From NCBI GenBank assembly GCA_026936335.1, contig JAPMXV010000018.1:1-64000 (forward strand): a stretch of DNA of 64,000 nucleotides, written 5' to 3'. The notes under the pieces are model-generated. The model saw only the letters and a list, made by a program, of their open reading frames with translations, was not told the DNA's origin and did not search any database. The stretch's first letter is position 1, and every line of letters starts with the position of its first letter. The translations under genes were made by a program, and so were the position numbers. The DNA comes from Mantamonas sphyraenae. Its lineage: Eukaryota > CRuMs > Mantamonadidae. Below, piece after piece: positions 31,452-42,900 of this stretch.

Positions 31452-34400
31452 TCACATTGGCTCGTCGTCGTTGCCGTCGCTGCTCTCCTCCACGATGATC
31501 TCCAGGGCGCCGAGATCGTTCTTGCGCTCAACGACAGAGCTAGGTGCGTCTCGACTGCTGCCACTGCTGCTGCGGCGGCGTGCGACGACAGTGTTGACTC
31601 CTGAACCCTCGCGGATGTTCTGCGCAATGGCGACGAGGACGGCAGGGGGGAAAAGCCGCAGAATCTTGCCCAGCTCGACGCTCTGACGGCGCAAATCGTC
31701 GAGTACGGGCCGCATCACAGTGGAAGCGACAAAAGCGAGGACAACGAATCCAAGGCAGGCCTCGGCTACGGCGACGGTGTCCAGGAACTCTCGCGTGGCC
31801 TGCACACGCGCAAGCGCCCCTCGGGTCCACTTTTCCACAATGGCATTGACCCGTTGCTCGTAGGCCAGAAGTTCCGCAAGGCCATCCGAGTGCGGAAGGT
31901 CGGCCCAGCCTCGTACGGCGCCGACGTAGCCCTGAACTTCGCGAATGATGGCTCCCTGGCGCTCGACCACGTCGACCTGGGCCAGCAACTGGGTTGTAGG
32001 TCCGCCCAGAGCCACAGAGAGGGTCAGCGGACGCATGAGTGCGAGGGATCCGTGAAGGAGGCCGACGCGTTGGATTTGGGTCACACGCTGCAGCTGCTGG
32101 GTCTGCATCCCTGTCGCAACACCAAACACGAGCGAAAGGAGGAGAACGACGACGACAGTGGCCACGGCGCAGCGTCGCCTGACATCGGTGCGAGAATCGT
32201 CCTGGAATTCCGACTCGAAGCGATGATGCGTGACGCCGTGCCCGTGATGATACACGCCGACAAGGCCTGCGTAGTGGTCAATCATGGAGAGAATGACGTC
32301 ACGTGGGACGTGTGCAAACGCATACAGGGTCGCGTCCTTCTCTGTATCGAGAGCAGAAGTGGCACGACGGATGCCAAAGGCGTGTGCCGTGGCGACCGCA
32401 AGGGCGAGCAGCAGCGCGGCAGTGACAGCGAGCCAGATCCACTGCTGCATGGCAGCATTTGTGTACGCGAGAGCCAATGCTGCCGCGTCTGTGTATGCGC
32501 GCTGGAGGCGACCTTGGCCATCAGCGACAATCAGCTCGGCGTTGGAGGCGTCTGCCACGGCCGATACCCGCTGGGCGTAGATAAGACCTGCGTCTCGCAG
32601 CGGAAGAGTCTGTGTCTGATTGGTGGGCGTGTTGATGCCAACAGAGATGGGATAGGTGTCCATGCCGTCGATTGTGAGGCGCAGATCACGGCCGACGTCC
32701 AAGTCGCGATTGAGGGATGCGACGCGATGCACCATGGCAGTGGCATTGACCACCGCCCGGGCTTGTTGTACGCGTGCGTAGACGGCACCGAGACTGCAGA
32801 GCGCATCTGCACGTTGGATGCGCTGGAGCTCTGCGACGGCGCTGGCGACAGTGTGGCCCCGGCCAAGCTCGACCCACAGCCAAACGCCAAGGAGGGCCAA
32901 AGCGACCACGACAATGGCTGCATACATCCAGCGGACGCGTTGGATCACATGCGCAGCGGGTTTCCCTCCAGCAAGCTCGGTTTGCAGCTGGTCGGCGTCC
33001 AAAGCTGTCTCCACGGGATCCGTGTGATCCTCAGCAATTGTGCTGGAGGCTGAGGCACTGAGTGTCATCGAGGTGGCCGACTCTGCACTCGGCTGCACGC
33101 GTCGATGTGAACGCCGGCCCTTTCGAGCGCTGCTTGCAGTGCCACGGCTGCTGCTGTTGCTGACGACAATATCGTCGGCAGCCTCGTCATCAGAGTGTGT
33201 CTTGATCTCAGAGACATCCTGCACGCCGAGAGCATGCGCGGCACGTGCGAGAACCATGTCTGTGGTCCACTCGTCGTGGTCACCAAAGTCACGCGAGGGG
33301 GCAAGCGAAGAGTCGCCGCTCACTCCGCGGGTGGACGCGGCGTCAGAGGGTGTCTCCCAGCCAGAGATACGGCCAGAGCTGTTTCGAAGGGATGCACGGC
33401 TGGCAGGGACCGATTCCACGTCGGCGGCGTTGGTAGACACGAGCAAGAGGCCCTGGTGAGGGAGCCAATCGAATTGGATGCCTTCGTGGACAAGCCCGAC
33501 AGCCTGGATGTCGCCAAGGACAGTCACTGCTCCATCATGAGAGGCGACCCACTGCACAATGTCGGCACCCATCATGAGGGAGGTCTCATCTGAGAAAATG
33601 AGTTCGGAGACGTCTCGTCCGACCAGGGTGCTTTCCGAGAGGGCCAAGGTTCGGCAGCGCCAGCGCCAAGCTTCGTTCCAGCCAACAAGAGAAGTTCTTT
33701 GGTCGTCCTGGACATCAAAGACAATCATCATGCGGCCTTGCTGCGCTGCCGAGTCGCGCCAGATATGAACGGTGCACATTTCGTTGTCCAAAGGCTCCTG
33801 GGAGCCGTGCACGAGGACCAGCATGCCACTGGCGCTGCATGCGACGTACGGGAGACGCTGGCCTGTTGGAACGGAGCCACGCGTGACACATCCGGGCAGG
33901 AGCTTGGCAATGCTGTGGTGAAGAAGCTCGTAGTTAGCCCAACCGAGGACGCTGTCCTGCTCCATGGCAACAATGTCACCTGCTTCGTCGACCACCAACG
34001 TCGAGCGTTCAGAGAGGGAGTGTTGGGACAGACGTTGGGAGCGATCTCGGCGGCGTTCCAGATCTTTGACAGCGAGCGACCAAACGAGTGCGTCAGCGCG
34101 CTCTTCCAGTGCCTCTGCTTGCCTGTTGTCGCCGAGGACATCGTGGACAAACGCAGCGTAGGTGCGCAGAACACGTGACGAGTGCGGATAATGACGCGCG
34201 AGAGTGCGGTACCTCTGGTGCGTGTCTTCAACCCCACTGACGACGGCGCCGAGAACACGTTCCATCTCGTCGCCATCAGGTGCGTCTTCGTCGAGCAGGG
34301 ACCAAAACTGGTGCATGAATTCGAGGGTGGCAACTTGCTTGCTTTGTGCCTTTTCCAAGCTGTCGTCGAGCTGCAGCTGTGCGAGGAGGCCGGCCTCGGC

Positions 34401-36280
34401 GACGTTGGGCACCCAGGCAGGAGAGGCGGTGCCTTGCATGCAGCGCTGCTGTTCGCGCACACGTTCGATGTGCACCATGATGGCAAGGTCGGGACTGCGT
34501 GGGCACAACGTGGTGACGTACGCGAGGTCGACCTGTGCCTCGGGCTCCACGGGACAGCCCTCTTCAAGCATCCGATGGAGGCTGAGATGGATGTATGCAT
34601 GTGTGGGATAAACACGCAGAGCCTCGCGGTAGAGCTGGACACACATGGCGTGGCAGGTGTTGCTGCGCTGAAAAGCGAGGCGAAGGACGAGCTCAATGGC
34701 AAACACGCTTTGCAGCTCACCGTCTTGCGAGACGAGCGCTTGTGAAACCTGCTCGTCTGCATAGTCGCCTCGCACGACCTGGTGTTCATCCCAGCGATCG
34801 AGGGTGTCGAGCAGTCTGCGCTCGGCAAACGTGGACACCATGATGCGTGCGAGTAGGGCTGCGCCGAGAAGGCCGATGAGCATGAGCACAATCCAGAGGG
34901 CGATGTTTGTGGGTGCAAGCAAGGCGAGGAGGATGGACCAGAGCAGGGCAGCGGACATGGAGGCGGCGGCCTGATTCGTCGTGAGGGAGTAGAAGGGGTG
35001 GAACCAGACACGCACTGCAAAGACGGAAGCCACAGAGATGGCAAAGAGGCCTTTGTAGAGTGCTAGCCACCATGCGTGTTGCGTATGGCGTTGTGGATGG
35101 ACGAGAGTCAAGAATGAGCCGCACGCTGTACCACAGGAGGTCAACACGCGCATGGGGGCGGGCCGAGGCAGCTGTGGAGCTGAGACGGGAGTCAAATAGA
35201 CTGATGCGCGACGCGAGACCGGCGGCTAGGTGAATGAGGAGGGCAGGCAACGCCACAACGGTGTGCTCTGCCTCGAAGCCATAGCGCAGGGTGACCAGGA
35301 CGGGCAGATGTGCGACGGACGCCAGGATCTGCATACAGACGGCGAGGAGCTTGAGAGGCCATGCCAGGGCAAACCATTGACGAGAGACACTGGCGAGGAC
35401 GGCGAAGGAGAGGCAGGCGACGAGGAGCAGGAAACCGCACACAGTCCACAACGCGACATCTGTTGGAGTTGAAAGCAGCTGTACAACGTCGCTCAACGTG
35501 GAAAAGGCGGCATTGCGTGCGTACGTGTCTGGAAGGGCGACTGTGGGTTTGGGGTCAAGGTCGGAGGGTGTGAGCAACCTCGCAGAAAGAAGCAATTCCA
35601 AAGCAAAAAAAGATTGAACATGAAAAGCTTCCAGCCGTGTCCGGACACGCGCGACGCTTGTTGCGGGTCGCAAACATGGGGACAGGGCGGTAGCCACACA
35701 ACGAGAGTGGATGTGTGTTTGTACGGAGAGTGGTAGAGGATGGGAGCAATGTGGAAAGGCGTATATGCACTGCGTGACGGAAAGGCAAGGCGGAGGAATC
35801 CCGGAGCAAAGCGCAAGGTGCCAGCGTGCGTGGGATGGACATAGACATGTGTGGACGTGGAAACCGGCGGAAAGGATGCACAGATGTACAAATGGTGTGC
35901 TTCCAGGTGTGGATGTGTGTGAATTGGGCCATGGTGGCCCTGGAGGCGCCTGGGTAGGGCTCGGAGACACGAAATCGGCGCTTTGGATTCTTCCGCTTTT
36001 GCACACTTTGCGCCGGTGATGCATGCAAGGAGGCCGAGGTGCAAAGAGGCGTACCACGTGGTAGCAAGGGTGCGTTGGAGGTATGTGCGGCGGCGGGGCG
36101 TTGTGCATATGCTTCGTTGCAGGCAGAATGTGGATTTGGAAGAATGTGTGTTTGGGATTTTGTGGGCTTGCGCGCAGGCGAACACGTACACGGCACGAGG
36201 AGTCCCAGGAGTTGCACATGCTCAAGCATCATCGAGGCGTAGAATGCAACAGGAGGAAGAGGCGATAGGTTGCGCTGCAT
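31452..36280 (-). CDS. TmcB-like multi-TM protein with PAS domain
   Basis: The long exon (31452-35195) encodes N-terminal TMs, a helical repeat region with the TmcB hallmark YRTLARHYPHSSRVLRTYA, AFVHDVLGDN, then a PAS-like domain (VDEAGDIVAMEQDSVLGWANYELL), more TMs and an extracellular loop between them. Upstream frames (35200-35575, with VALWTVCGFLLLVACLSF) and a likely first exon (36180-36280, MQRNLSPLPPVAFYASMM) fit the family N-terminus. Between them is an intron of about 600 nt ending in a strong polypyrimidine tract before GCGAG. One frame change is needed near 35100. TmcB-type proteins (named from Dictyostelium tiny macrocysts) are widespread protist membrane sensors of unknown ligand. 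The 5' exon structure is tentative; the C-terminal 1,200 residues are firm. Confidence 0.68.
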
Positions 36281-36499
36281 GATGGCCAACGTGTCAAAGA
36301 GCAGGCCTTTTGCACGCAACGCACGCGAGTTTGGCGTCGCCACTCTGGCTCCGAATCAGCTCTGTCCAACACACTGACACCAGTGAGACCTATGTCACTG
36401 ATGGGTGCGGGATATGAGCCCAATATGGACATGGGCGGGGAAGGGGAACTTTGAGAATCTGTAATTATGGGCGGTCTCACGCATTCATTGATGCGCTGG

Positions 36500-37483
36500 T
36501 CAATGCTCCAAGCTCACTGTGAGACCTGCGGCCACGAGGGCGTCCGAGAGGATAGCCACGCCGTCGTCAAAGTCGCGGGGCTCGTGCAGGTCAAAGTCAA
36601 CGAGTTTGCGTGTGGAGTCCATCGAGAGGGTGGGGTCGAGGGGACGGGAAGCACCCGAGGCCGACTCTGGGAGCTGATCCAGAGGTTGGATGAGGAGGAG
36701 ACGATCGTTGGAGAGGCCCAGGTGGCGGCCAATGGCGCAGACCATGTCGTACTTTGTGAGTGCGGCGTCTGCGCTGTAGTGGAGGATGCCCGCGGTCGGG
36801 TGGTCAACAAGCTGGGTGAGGAAAAGAGCGACGTCCTGGACGCAGGTTGGGTGGCGCACGTTGACGTTGTCGACGGTGGGATTGGCGTCCAGGTTGGCGA
36901 GGACCGAGGCGGCTGCACCGACTGCGCTCTCGTCGACGCTGTTGACGTCTCCGTACAGGACAGGCACGCGAAGGACGGTGGCGTTGGGGTTTGCTGCAAG
37001 GACAGCCGACTCGGCCTCGGCTTTGCTCTTGCCGTAGTCGTTGAGGGGCGTGGGCTCGTCGTCGATTTCGTATGGGGGCTGGGTGCCGTCAAAGACGTAG
37101 TCACTGCTAACAAAGACAAAGGTATCCACAAGGGCGGCGAGGGTGGCCGGTACGGTGACATTGAGCTTGTGGGCAGCTTGCGGAGACTTGATAAAGTCGT
37201 CTGGTCTGCGCATTGCGGCGAGGTGGATGATCGACGTCGGTTGGACGTCCTGGATCCACGCTGTGAGGGTGTCAATGTCCATGAGGTCCATCTTTGCGAT
37301 GCGTGCTTTGTACGTTGATTCATCCTCAGAGGAGGAGGATGACAAATGCCGACGTGGGAAGCAGGTGCGCACGTCCTCCGAGGTGAAGCTGCCGTTGCAG
37401 AGGCCAATGCAGTCCCGGTCCGCCATCGCAAACATGACTTCACGACCGAGCATTCCCGAGCATCCTGTGACGATGGTTGTCAT
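36500..37483 (-). CDS. MAT2B/RmlD-like NAD(P)-binding reductase-fold protein
   Basis: 327 aa, intronless, from the ATG at 37483. Rossmann start IVTGCSGMLGREV (GxxGxxG), AAMRRPD, active-site-like SSDYVFDGTQPPY and YGKSKAEAE (YxxxK), then LRVPVLYGDV and TKYDMVCAIG. This order and wording closely follow the regulatory beta subunit of methionine adenosyltransferase (MAT2B), itself related to dTDP-4-dehydrorhamnose reductase. Likely role: regulation of AdoMet synthesis; sugar-nucleotide reductase activity is the alternative. Insertion HLSSSSSEDES near residue 50 is a low-complexity surface loop. Its start is 37 bp from the breakpoint of inverted-duplication arm B. Confidence 0.82.
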   Translation of the reverse strand: MTTIVTGCSGMLGREVMFAMADRDCIGLCNGSFTSEDVRTCFPRRHLSSSSSEDESTYKARIAKMDLMDIDTLTAWIQDVQPTSIIHLAAMRRPDDFIKSPQAAHKLNVTVPATLAALVDTFVFVSSDYVFDGTQPPYEIDDEPTPLNDYGKSKAEAESAVLAANPNATVLRVPVLYGDVNSVDESAVGAAASVLANLDANPTVDNVNVRHPTCVQDVALFLTQLVDHPTAGILHYSADAALTKYDMVCAIGRHLGLSNDRLLLIQPLDQLPESASGASRPLDPTLSMDSTRKLVDFDLHEPRDFDDGVAILSDALVAAGLTVSLEH

Positions 37484-37519
37484 GGGAGTACGTTGTGGTG
37501 GCTGCTGCAGGGCGCCGGG

Positions 37520-37581
37520 CCACGAGCATCTGGACCTTCTGTGCCACCCTCTTGGTCTCCCTGGCTCTCTTTGCCATGTGA
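37520..37581 (+). pseudogene. 3' end fragment of the GPI-anchored protein gene
   Basis: Reads TSIWTFCATLLVSLALFAM and stop on the plus strand, identical to the C-terminal codons of the gene at 30236-31414. No upstream exon is present; the sequence switches abruptly to the MAT2B-like gene's upstream region. It is a by-product of the inverted duplication and shows that arm B was copied from a locus like arm A. Confidence 0.85.
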
Positions 37582-37682
37582 ATGAACGTGGTTTGATGTT
37601 TGATGATGGATGCTTGATGCTTGCTGTTCCATTGCCCTCCAACCCCCCCCCCCCCCCCCCTCCACACGCACACACGTCCACA

Positions 37683-39253
37683 TCAGCTCTCCTCCTCCGG
37701 GTCCTTGCTGCTCGGTTGTGGATCCTGGTCTGCCTCACCAGCTGCCTCCTCCTTCTCCCCTCCCTGCTCCTTCTCCTTCTCCATCTTTGCCTGCTGCTTC
37801 TTTGCCATTGCCTTTTCCTTGGCCCAGTCCTTCAGGTCCTCTCCCTCCACATCGATGATCTTGCCCACGGCAACCGTTCTGCGAAGATCCCGCAGCGAGA
37901 AGCGTCCCAGTTGCGGACAGTCCTTGAACGCCTCCACACACAGCGGCTTGGTTGGAACAAACCGCACCAGTGCGTGGTCGCCCTTCTTGATGTAGGCCGG
38001 TTCGCTGTCAATCACGTTTCCCTTGACCGGGTGGTACACCTCGATCAGCTCAGTCATCTTGCATGCAATGTGCGACGTGTGCACGTCCAGCACGGGCGTG
38101 TAGCCGGGGCGGATCCAGCCGGGGTGGTTCAGGATCACCACACGCGCCGTGAAGCTCTCGCACACTTTGGGTGCAGAGTTGTCCGCACTGCCGATCACAA
38201 AGCCGCGTTTCAGGTCCTGTGCTTTGGACAGCTGACTGCCAAAACTCACTCCCACATGCAGCCCTGCTCCAGCCTGCTTCAGATCTCGGTGGTACGACTC
38301 GATCCGCTCCACCGTCGCCGTGACCCCAGACGGTCCAACCACAACCTTCATGCCCTGCCTCAGCGTACCGGCTTCCACCCTACCCACAACCACTGTGCCC
38401 ACACCCCTGATCTTGTACACATCCTGCACGGGCATCCTCAGCGGTCGCGCCACAGCACGCTCCGGCCTCGGCTGCTCGTCCAGCGCACGCAGAAGCGTCG
38501 GTGTCTTGTTCCACTCAAACTTTTCCTGGTGGCCCGCGTACGTCAGGTTCAGTCCACGAAAAGCACTTGCTGCCACAAACGTCACGTCCTTTTCCAGGAA
38601 CCCGATCTTTTTCAGCACCTTTGCCGTTTCCTCCTTCACCTCATCATACCGCCCCTCGTCATAGAATGCTTCGTCCATCTTGTTCACCACCACAATCAGG
38701 CGATTCACACCCATTGTCAGTGCCAGCAGCGCGTGCTCTCGCGTCTGCCCGTCGCGGGAGATCCCAACCTCAAACTCGCCCCGCGCCGCAGACACAACCA
38801 GAATGCCCACGTCCGTTTGCGACAGCCCAGTCAGCAAGTTCTTTGTAAAGTCTCGACATCCCGGCGCATCAAACACCGACAGTTCGTACTTTTCCGTCTC
38901 CAGCCGATGCAGCGACCCGTTGATTGTGAGGCCGCGTGCCCTCTCGACGCTGAGCTTGTCACAGATCCACGCATAGCGATACGACCCCATGTGGTTATCG
39001 AAAGCCTCTTTACGGTACTTTTCCAACGTGCGCGCGTCCACCATTCCACACAGAGACAGAAATTGGCCCACAAGCGTCGACTTTCCACTGTCCACATGTC
39101 CCAACACCGCGACCCCCAGGTGAGGCTGCACCCACACACGTCAGCACACGTCCCCCCCACCCTCTCTCTCCGCGTCTCCCTACATGGCTGCACACAACAC
39201 ACCTTGGTCATTCCACTCTTTTTGGCCATCAACTTGGATCTTGTGTCACTCAT
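37683..39253 (-). CDS. EF1A-family GTPase (copy B)
   Basis: Exon 1 39203-39253 and exon 2 37683-39125 mirror copy A, giving 497 aa. Splice sites and frame are intact. Domain layout as in copy A, with GHVDSGKST, DAPGCRDF and NKMD. About a dozen substitutions against copy A fall between the P-loop and TINGS (GQFLSLCGMVDARTLEKYRK ... VERARGLTI), but only about three in the remaining 400 residues. The ERERGIT motif of EF1A switch I is altered to ERARGLT. Expressed status unknown; the intact frame and intron suggest a functional gene. Confidence 0.85.
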
Positions 39254-39307
39254 TTGCTGATTGGGTTTGCGTGGCGGGACAAGAGCACAAACCAAACATC
39301 CTGCACA

Positions 39308-39461
39308 TCACACTCTGTCCCACTCCTCCCTACCCATCCACCCCAGCACCCTCTCCATCACCTCATCCGGCAGGGTCCACCACTCACCACTCGCCTCGTA
39401 CCCTTCCATCCCGCCACACTCAAACATCACCTCCCTCTCTTCTCCATTCATCACCAACGCC
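39308..39461 (-). pseudogene. 3' fragment of an LRR-ankyrin family gene
   Basis: Minus-strand frame LALVMNGEEREVMFECGGM ... LPDEVMERVLGWMGREEWDRV and stop. It has the intact tail of the LRR-ankyrin family, including the part that is frameshifted at 28.4 kb. Upstream (toward higher coordinates) homology stops at 39461, where the leader of the Fanzor-like gene begins. It ends 55 bp before the EF1A copy B start, the same spacing as in arm A. Confidence 0.75.
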
Positions 39462-39909
39462 AGTTGAGCGCGCTTTTGCAGGTACACGCACAGGGGCAAT
39501 AAAGTATTGAAACAGCCACATGTCCTTGTCATGTCGGTGCTCCATGGTGTGCTTGCTCAATCGATAGTCCCTCAGCAGGGATTGCAGCGGTTGAAACCCG
39601 CTGCAACCCCTCCTGGAAATGAACTCAGTGTCGTACGAATCGTCCATGTCATCTACGTACGTCTCTACCGTGCACACTCGCGCCTGGGTTCGTACCCATT
39701 GCATGGAAAAGACAATACCAGCGTGGAGACTGGGATCCCCTGGTAGTGCGTCCCCATCACCTGAACCTGCGGCTACCCGTTGATTCCAATGCACTTGGCC
39801 GCACACCCCTCTATTCACCTGCTGCACCGGCGTGTATTAGCTCGCCGTCTGATTGAGCAGCGGGTTCGCAGCCCGAGCAGAACCAACGTAGCGACACTCT
39901 GTGCCAGGT
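39462..39909. other. Leader region of the Fanzor-like gene
   Basis: 448 bp between the arm B breakpoint and the first in-frame ATG. No conserved ORF. It contains a strong hairpin (39578-39609), which could belong to a non-coding RNA or the 5' UTR. No terminal inverted repeat matching the other end was found by eye. Confidence 0.4.
39578..39609 (+). other. Perfect GC-rich hairpin
   Basis: TTGCAGCGG (39582-39590) pairs with CCGCTGCAA (39598-39606) around a 7-nt loop, TTGAAAC. The stem extends outward by GGG (39578-39580) with CCC, skipping one A. That is 12 base pairs with a single bulge. It lies in the leader of the Fanzor-like gene. Structure-forming RNAs accompany Fanzor/TnpB nucleases, usually at the 3' side; here the position is 5', so a role is speculative. 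Confidence 0.5.
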
Positions 39910-42900
39910 ATGGTCCTCACGCGTGGAGACCACCGTCGCGACGCGTCCAAAAAGTACAATTGCAACCTTTCGGATGTTGAGATGGACGCTGCCTGGATAC
40001 ACGACGAGTACAGGGCAAACGGAAAGTCACCGCCAAGAGTGCAAATTCACCCGTCCGCCTTCCACTTCCTGTGCCATACAACAGGCAAATCGCATCGCTG
40101 TCGGGTTCCCATTGCATCGGAGGAGCATTTCCGTGTGGTTCTGAGGCTGATGCGGTATGCAATTAGCACCTTGACCCGGTATAGGGTCGACACAGAGGGC
40201 GCGCTGCAGTTCCAGCTGGTTTGTGCGCTTCTGTCGCTGGTGGCTGGTGTCGGGGTGTATGATGTCCCCCAGAAGACTCTGCACATGTTCAAGCGGCACT
40301 CTACCATCATCACCACCACCCCAATCATCATGGAAGCGGCCTACAGTGCGTCCGACGTCGCGCACAACACGGAAAATGCAACGTCTGCTCTGAAACGCGC
40401 AGTTTGTGACGCAGCACAGAGCGGAGCCCTGTGTCGCGACTGCGGTTGGGTTACTGAAACCGGCCTCTACACGGGTGACCAGTTGACGGCTCTGGCCGAG
40501 ACGCTCTCGGCTGAAACGGAGCGCAAGTTCGAGATTGAAACATGCGTTTCTCCAAGGCACCCTATACCGGGCAGCCACGTCTCTTCCTGTTTCAACATGA
40601 CCCAACGCACGGATCCCAACACGCGTCCCGTCGTCCACATGGCGGACAGTCTGAGCACTCGCGAAATGCGCGACGGGTTCGGCGGGAAGAAGCGCAATCC
40701 TGCACATCAGCCTCAGGTGTCAGCGGGCGAAACGCACCATTGCACGCAATTGTTTGTGTTGCACGTGGAAGACATGATCGTACGCCACATGGCAGCTGCA
40801 TCTGCTCCCGCGAAACCCAGCTCCCCCCTGGACAGGGCACCTGCAGGTTCGTCAACGCCACTCTGCACCTCAAGCACATCCAGCTCCTCCTCCTCCTCCT
40901 CTTCTTCTTCTTCTTCCTCCTCCTCCTCCTCATCGTCATCAGTGCTGGACAAGGCCGTGGATTCCTTTTGCGACGAGCTGGATGAGTTGCGAGGTCGATT
41001 CAACTTGGTTCCGGACACGGTCACACTCTATCTCCACAGCAACACCGTGGCTTCGGTGGACACGACTCTGGCCCAGTTCAACAGGAGGGAACTGGTTTTG
41101 GAAGCCGAACTTGCGCACAAGTTTGACATCTCGGTGTCTCACGTCCACACTGCAGTCAAGCAGAGGTGCGAGCAGAGAGGCGTGAAGGTTGTTGAGCATA
41201 CTGCCGCAACGTCAAGGTGCCTCCGGGATGCTTGTGACGGTGAAACCTTGCTGTGGTGCCCAACCAACGATGGGACTGTGCTTCGGGCCGGTATTTGGGT
41301 CAACGCACAAGGCGATGCCATCAGACTGATCCAAGACGACCATGCCGAAAGGCTTGTCTGCGCAATCCTCTGTGGCTCGACGACTCTGGATGTGTCGATG
41401 TCATTGGTGGGCGAGACGCACAAGGCGGTGGACATGGTGCGAGCTGGCGGTCTGCTGAATCTCAAATCTGTGACCAAAACCGCAGGGTTGAGCAGGTTGC
41501 GCAAGCCAGAGAGAGACCAGCTGCACGCTGAGACCGTCCGAGCCATGTGCTCCGTGCTTAGTTCGGCTGCCCTGGACCGTGTCAACGAGCGTCTGACCGA
41601 ACATCTCACCCACACGACACTGGCTTCGTGCTCCCTGGACGGCCAGGGCGAGGACGAGGTGTCCATCCAGGGCACAGAGTGTCTCCTGGAAGCGATGCGT
41701 GCCATGCCACCGAGGGCAGCTGGAGTCATGGCCGACCTGCTTCGCCGATTCCCGCATGGAACACGCGTGCGGGATGTGATTGCTCTGGTGCACGAAGCAG
41801 TGGAAGCACAGCCGACAGAGCGACCATCTGTCGGTGTCAGCCGTACCTGCGTTTTTGTGCGCCGCAGGATGGTTCATGGGCGGACCCTCCACCTGTTCCT
41901 CGAGCAGGACTCCATCGAGTGCGGGTCACTTTTGCAAGCAATGGGTGTCCAACACGTGTTGGACGCACTGAATGGTGCTCAGCTGGAGGAGTGGGCATGC
42001 GTCATCCGCCGTTTGGTGCAAGCAGAACAGGACCTCGTGTCAATCGCCAAGGCAGAGGCCGATGCCACGGAGTACGTGGAACAAGATACCTGGAACGAGT
42101 TTTTGGCAGCACTGGACAAATTCGAGGAATCAAATGCACTGACGCAAAGGTTCAGCCAGTCGACGACCAAACTCGACTCGGCAACGATCGAGCAGCTGCG
42201 TGCGTCTGCCCCGAAGGCCAGCAAGGTGCTCTCCTTGCCCACAGGAGTGAAGCTGATGCGCATTGTTCCGCACAAACCCAAGAAGCCAAAGGCAGAACGG
42301 CCGCTGCTGAGCGAGTCGTGGCCGGACTTCTTGAGCGACAAGCTGGGACGCATTGTCAAGGGTGTCGCAAACGCGACTGTGACACACACAGACGTCCTCA
42401 CAAGCAAGACTGTCAAGTTTACGCGAAGCAAAGGCCAGGTGAGGCAGGTGGAGCACGGCAGCGAGCCGCTGGCAGGCATGGCGGCCGAAGTGCAAGATGC
42501 GGATCGACGTGGGTACGAAAAGCAGCGGCACGAGCTGCTTCTCCACTTGGACGGCATTCTTCCAAACTCCTCAAGCAAGGAAGAAGATGTGACGGAAGAG
42601 GGGGAGGGGAAGGAGAAGGAGACGAGTGAGGGGAAGGGGAAGGGGAAGGCGGCGGTGGAAGCGATGGACACCCAGTGCGAACTGCCTGCCGTGCTGGCGA
42701 AGGACGAGCAGTTGGAGGCCGTGGAAACGCTGGAGGAGATGGAAGAAGACGATCAACAGCGCCGGATCGAGGACATCGAGCGCATTGACACGCGGCTCAA
42801 CTCGGTGCAGGGATGTGCCAGCTTTGAACAGCTCGTCGATGCCCTGCTACAGCTCAAAGACACCGTGTCAAGTGGACAAGAAGAGTATCCCAAGGCACGC

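Larger units (their letters stand above)
37520..39461 (-). repeat. Inverted duplication, arm B
   Basis: 1,942 bp, reverse complement of 28346-30297. Holds a truncated GPI-protein tail, a C18 run, the second EF1A-like gene and an LRR-family 3' fragment. Its outer edge (39461) is also the point where the Fanzor-like element region begins. Differences from arm A are few except in the switch I-coding part of EF1A. Confidence 0.9.
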
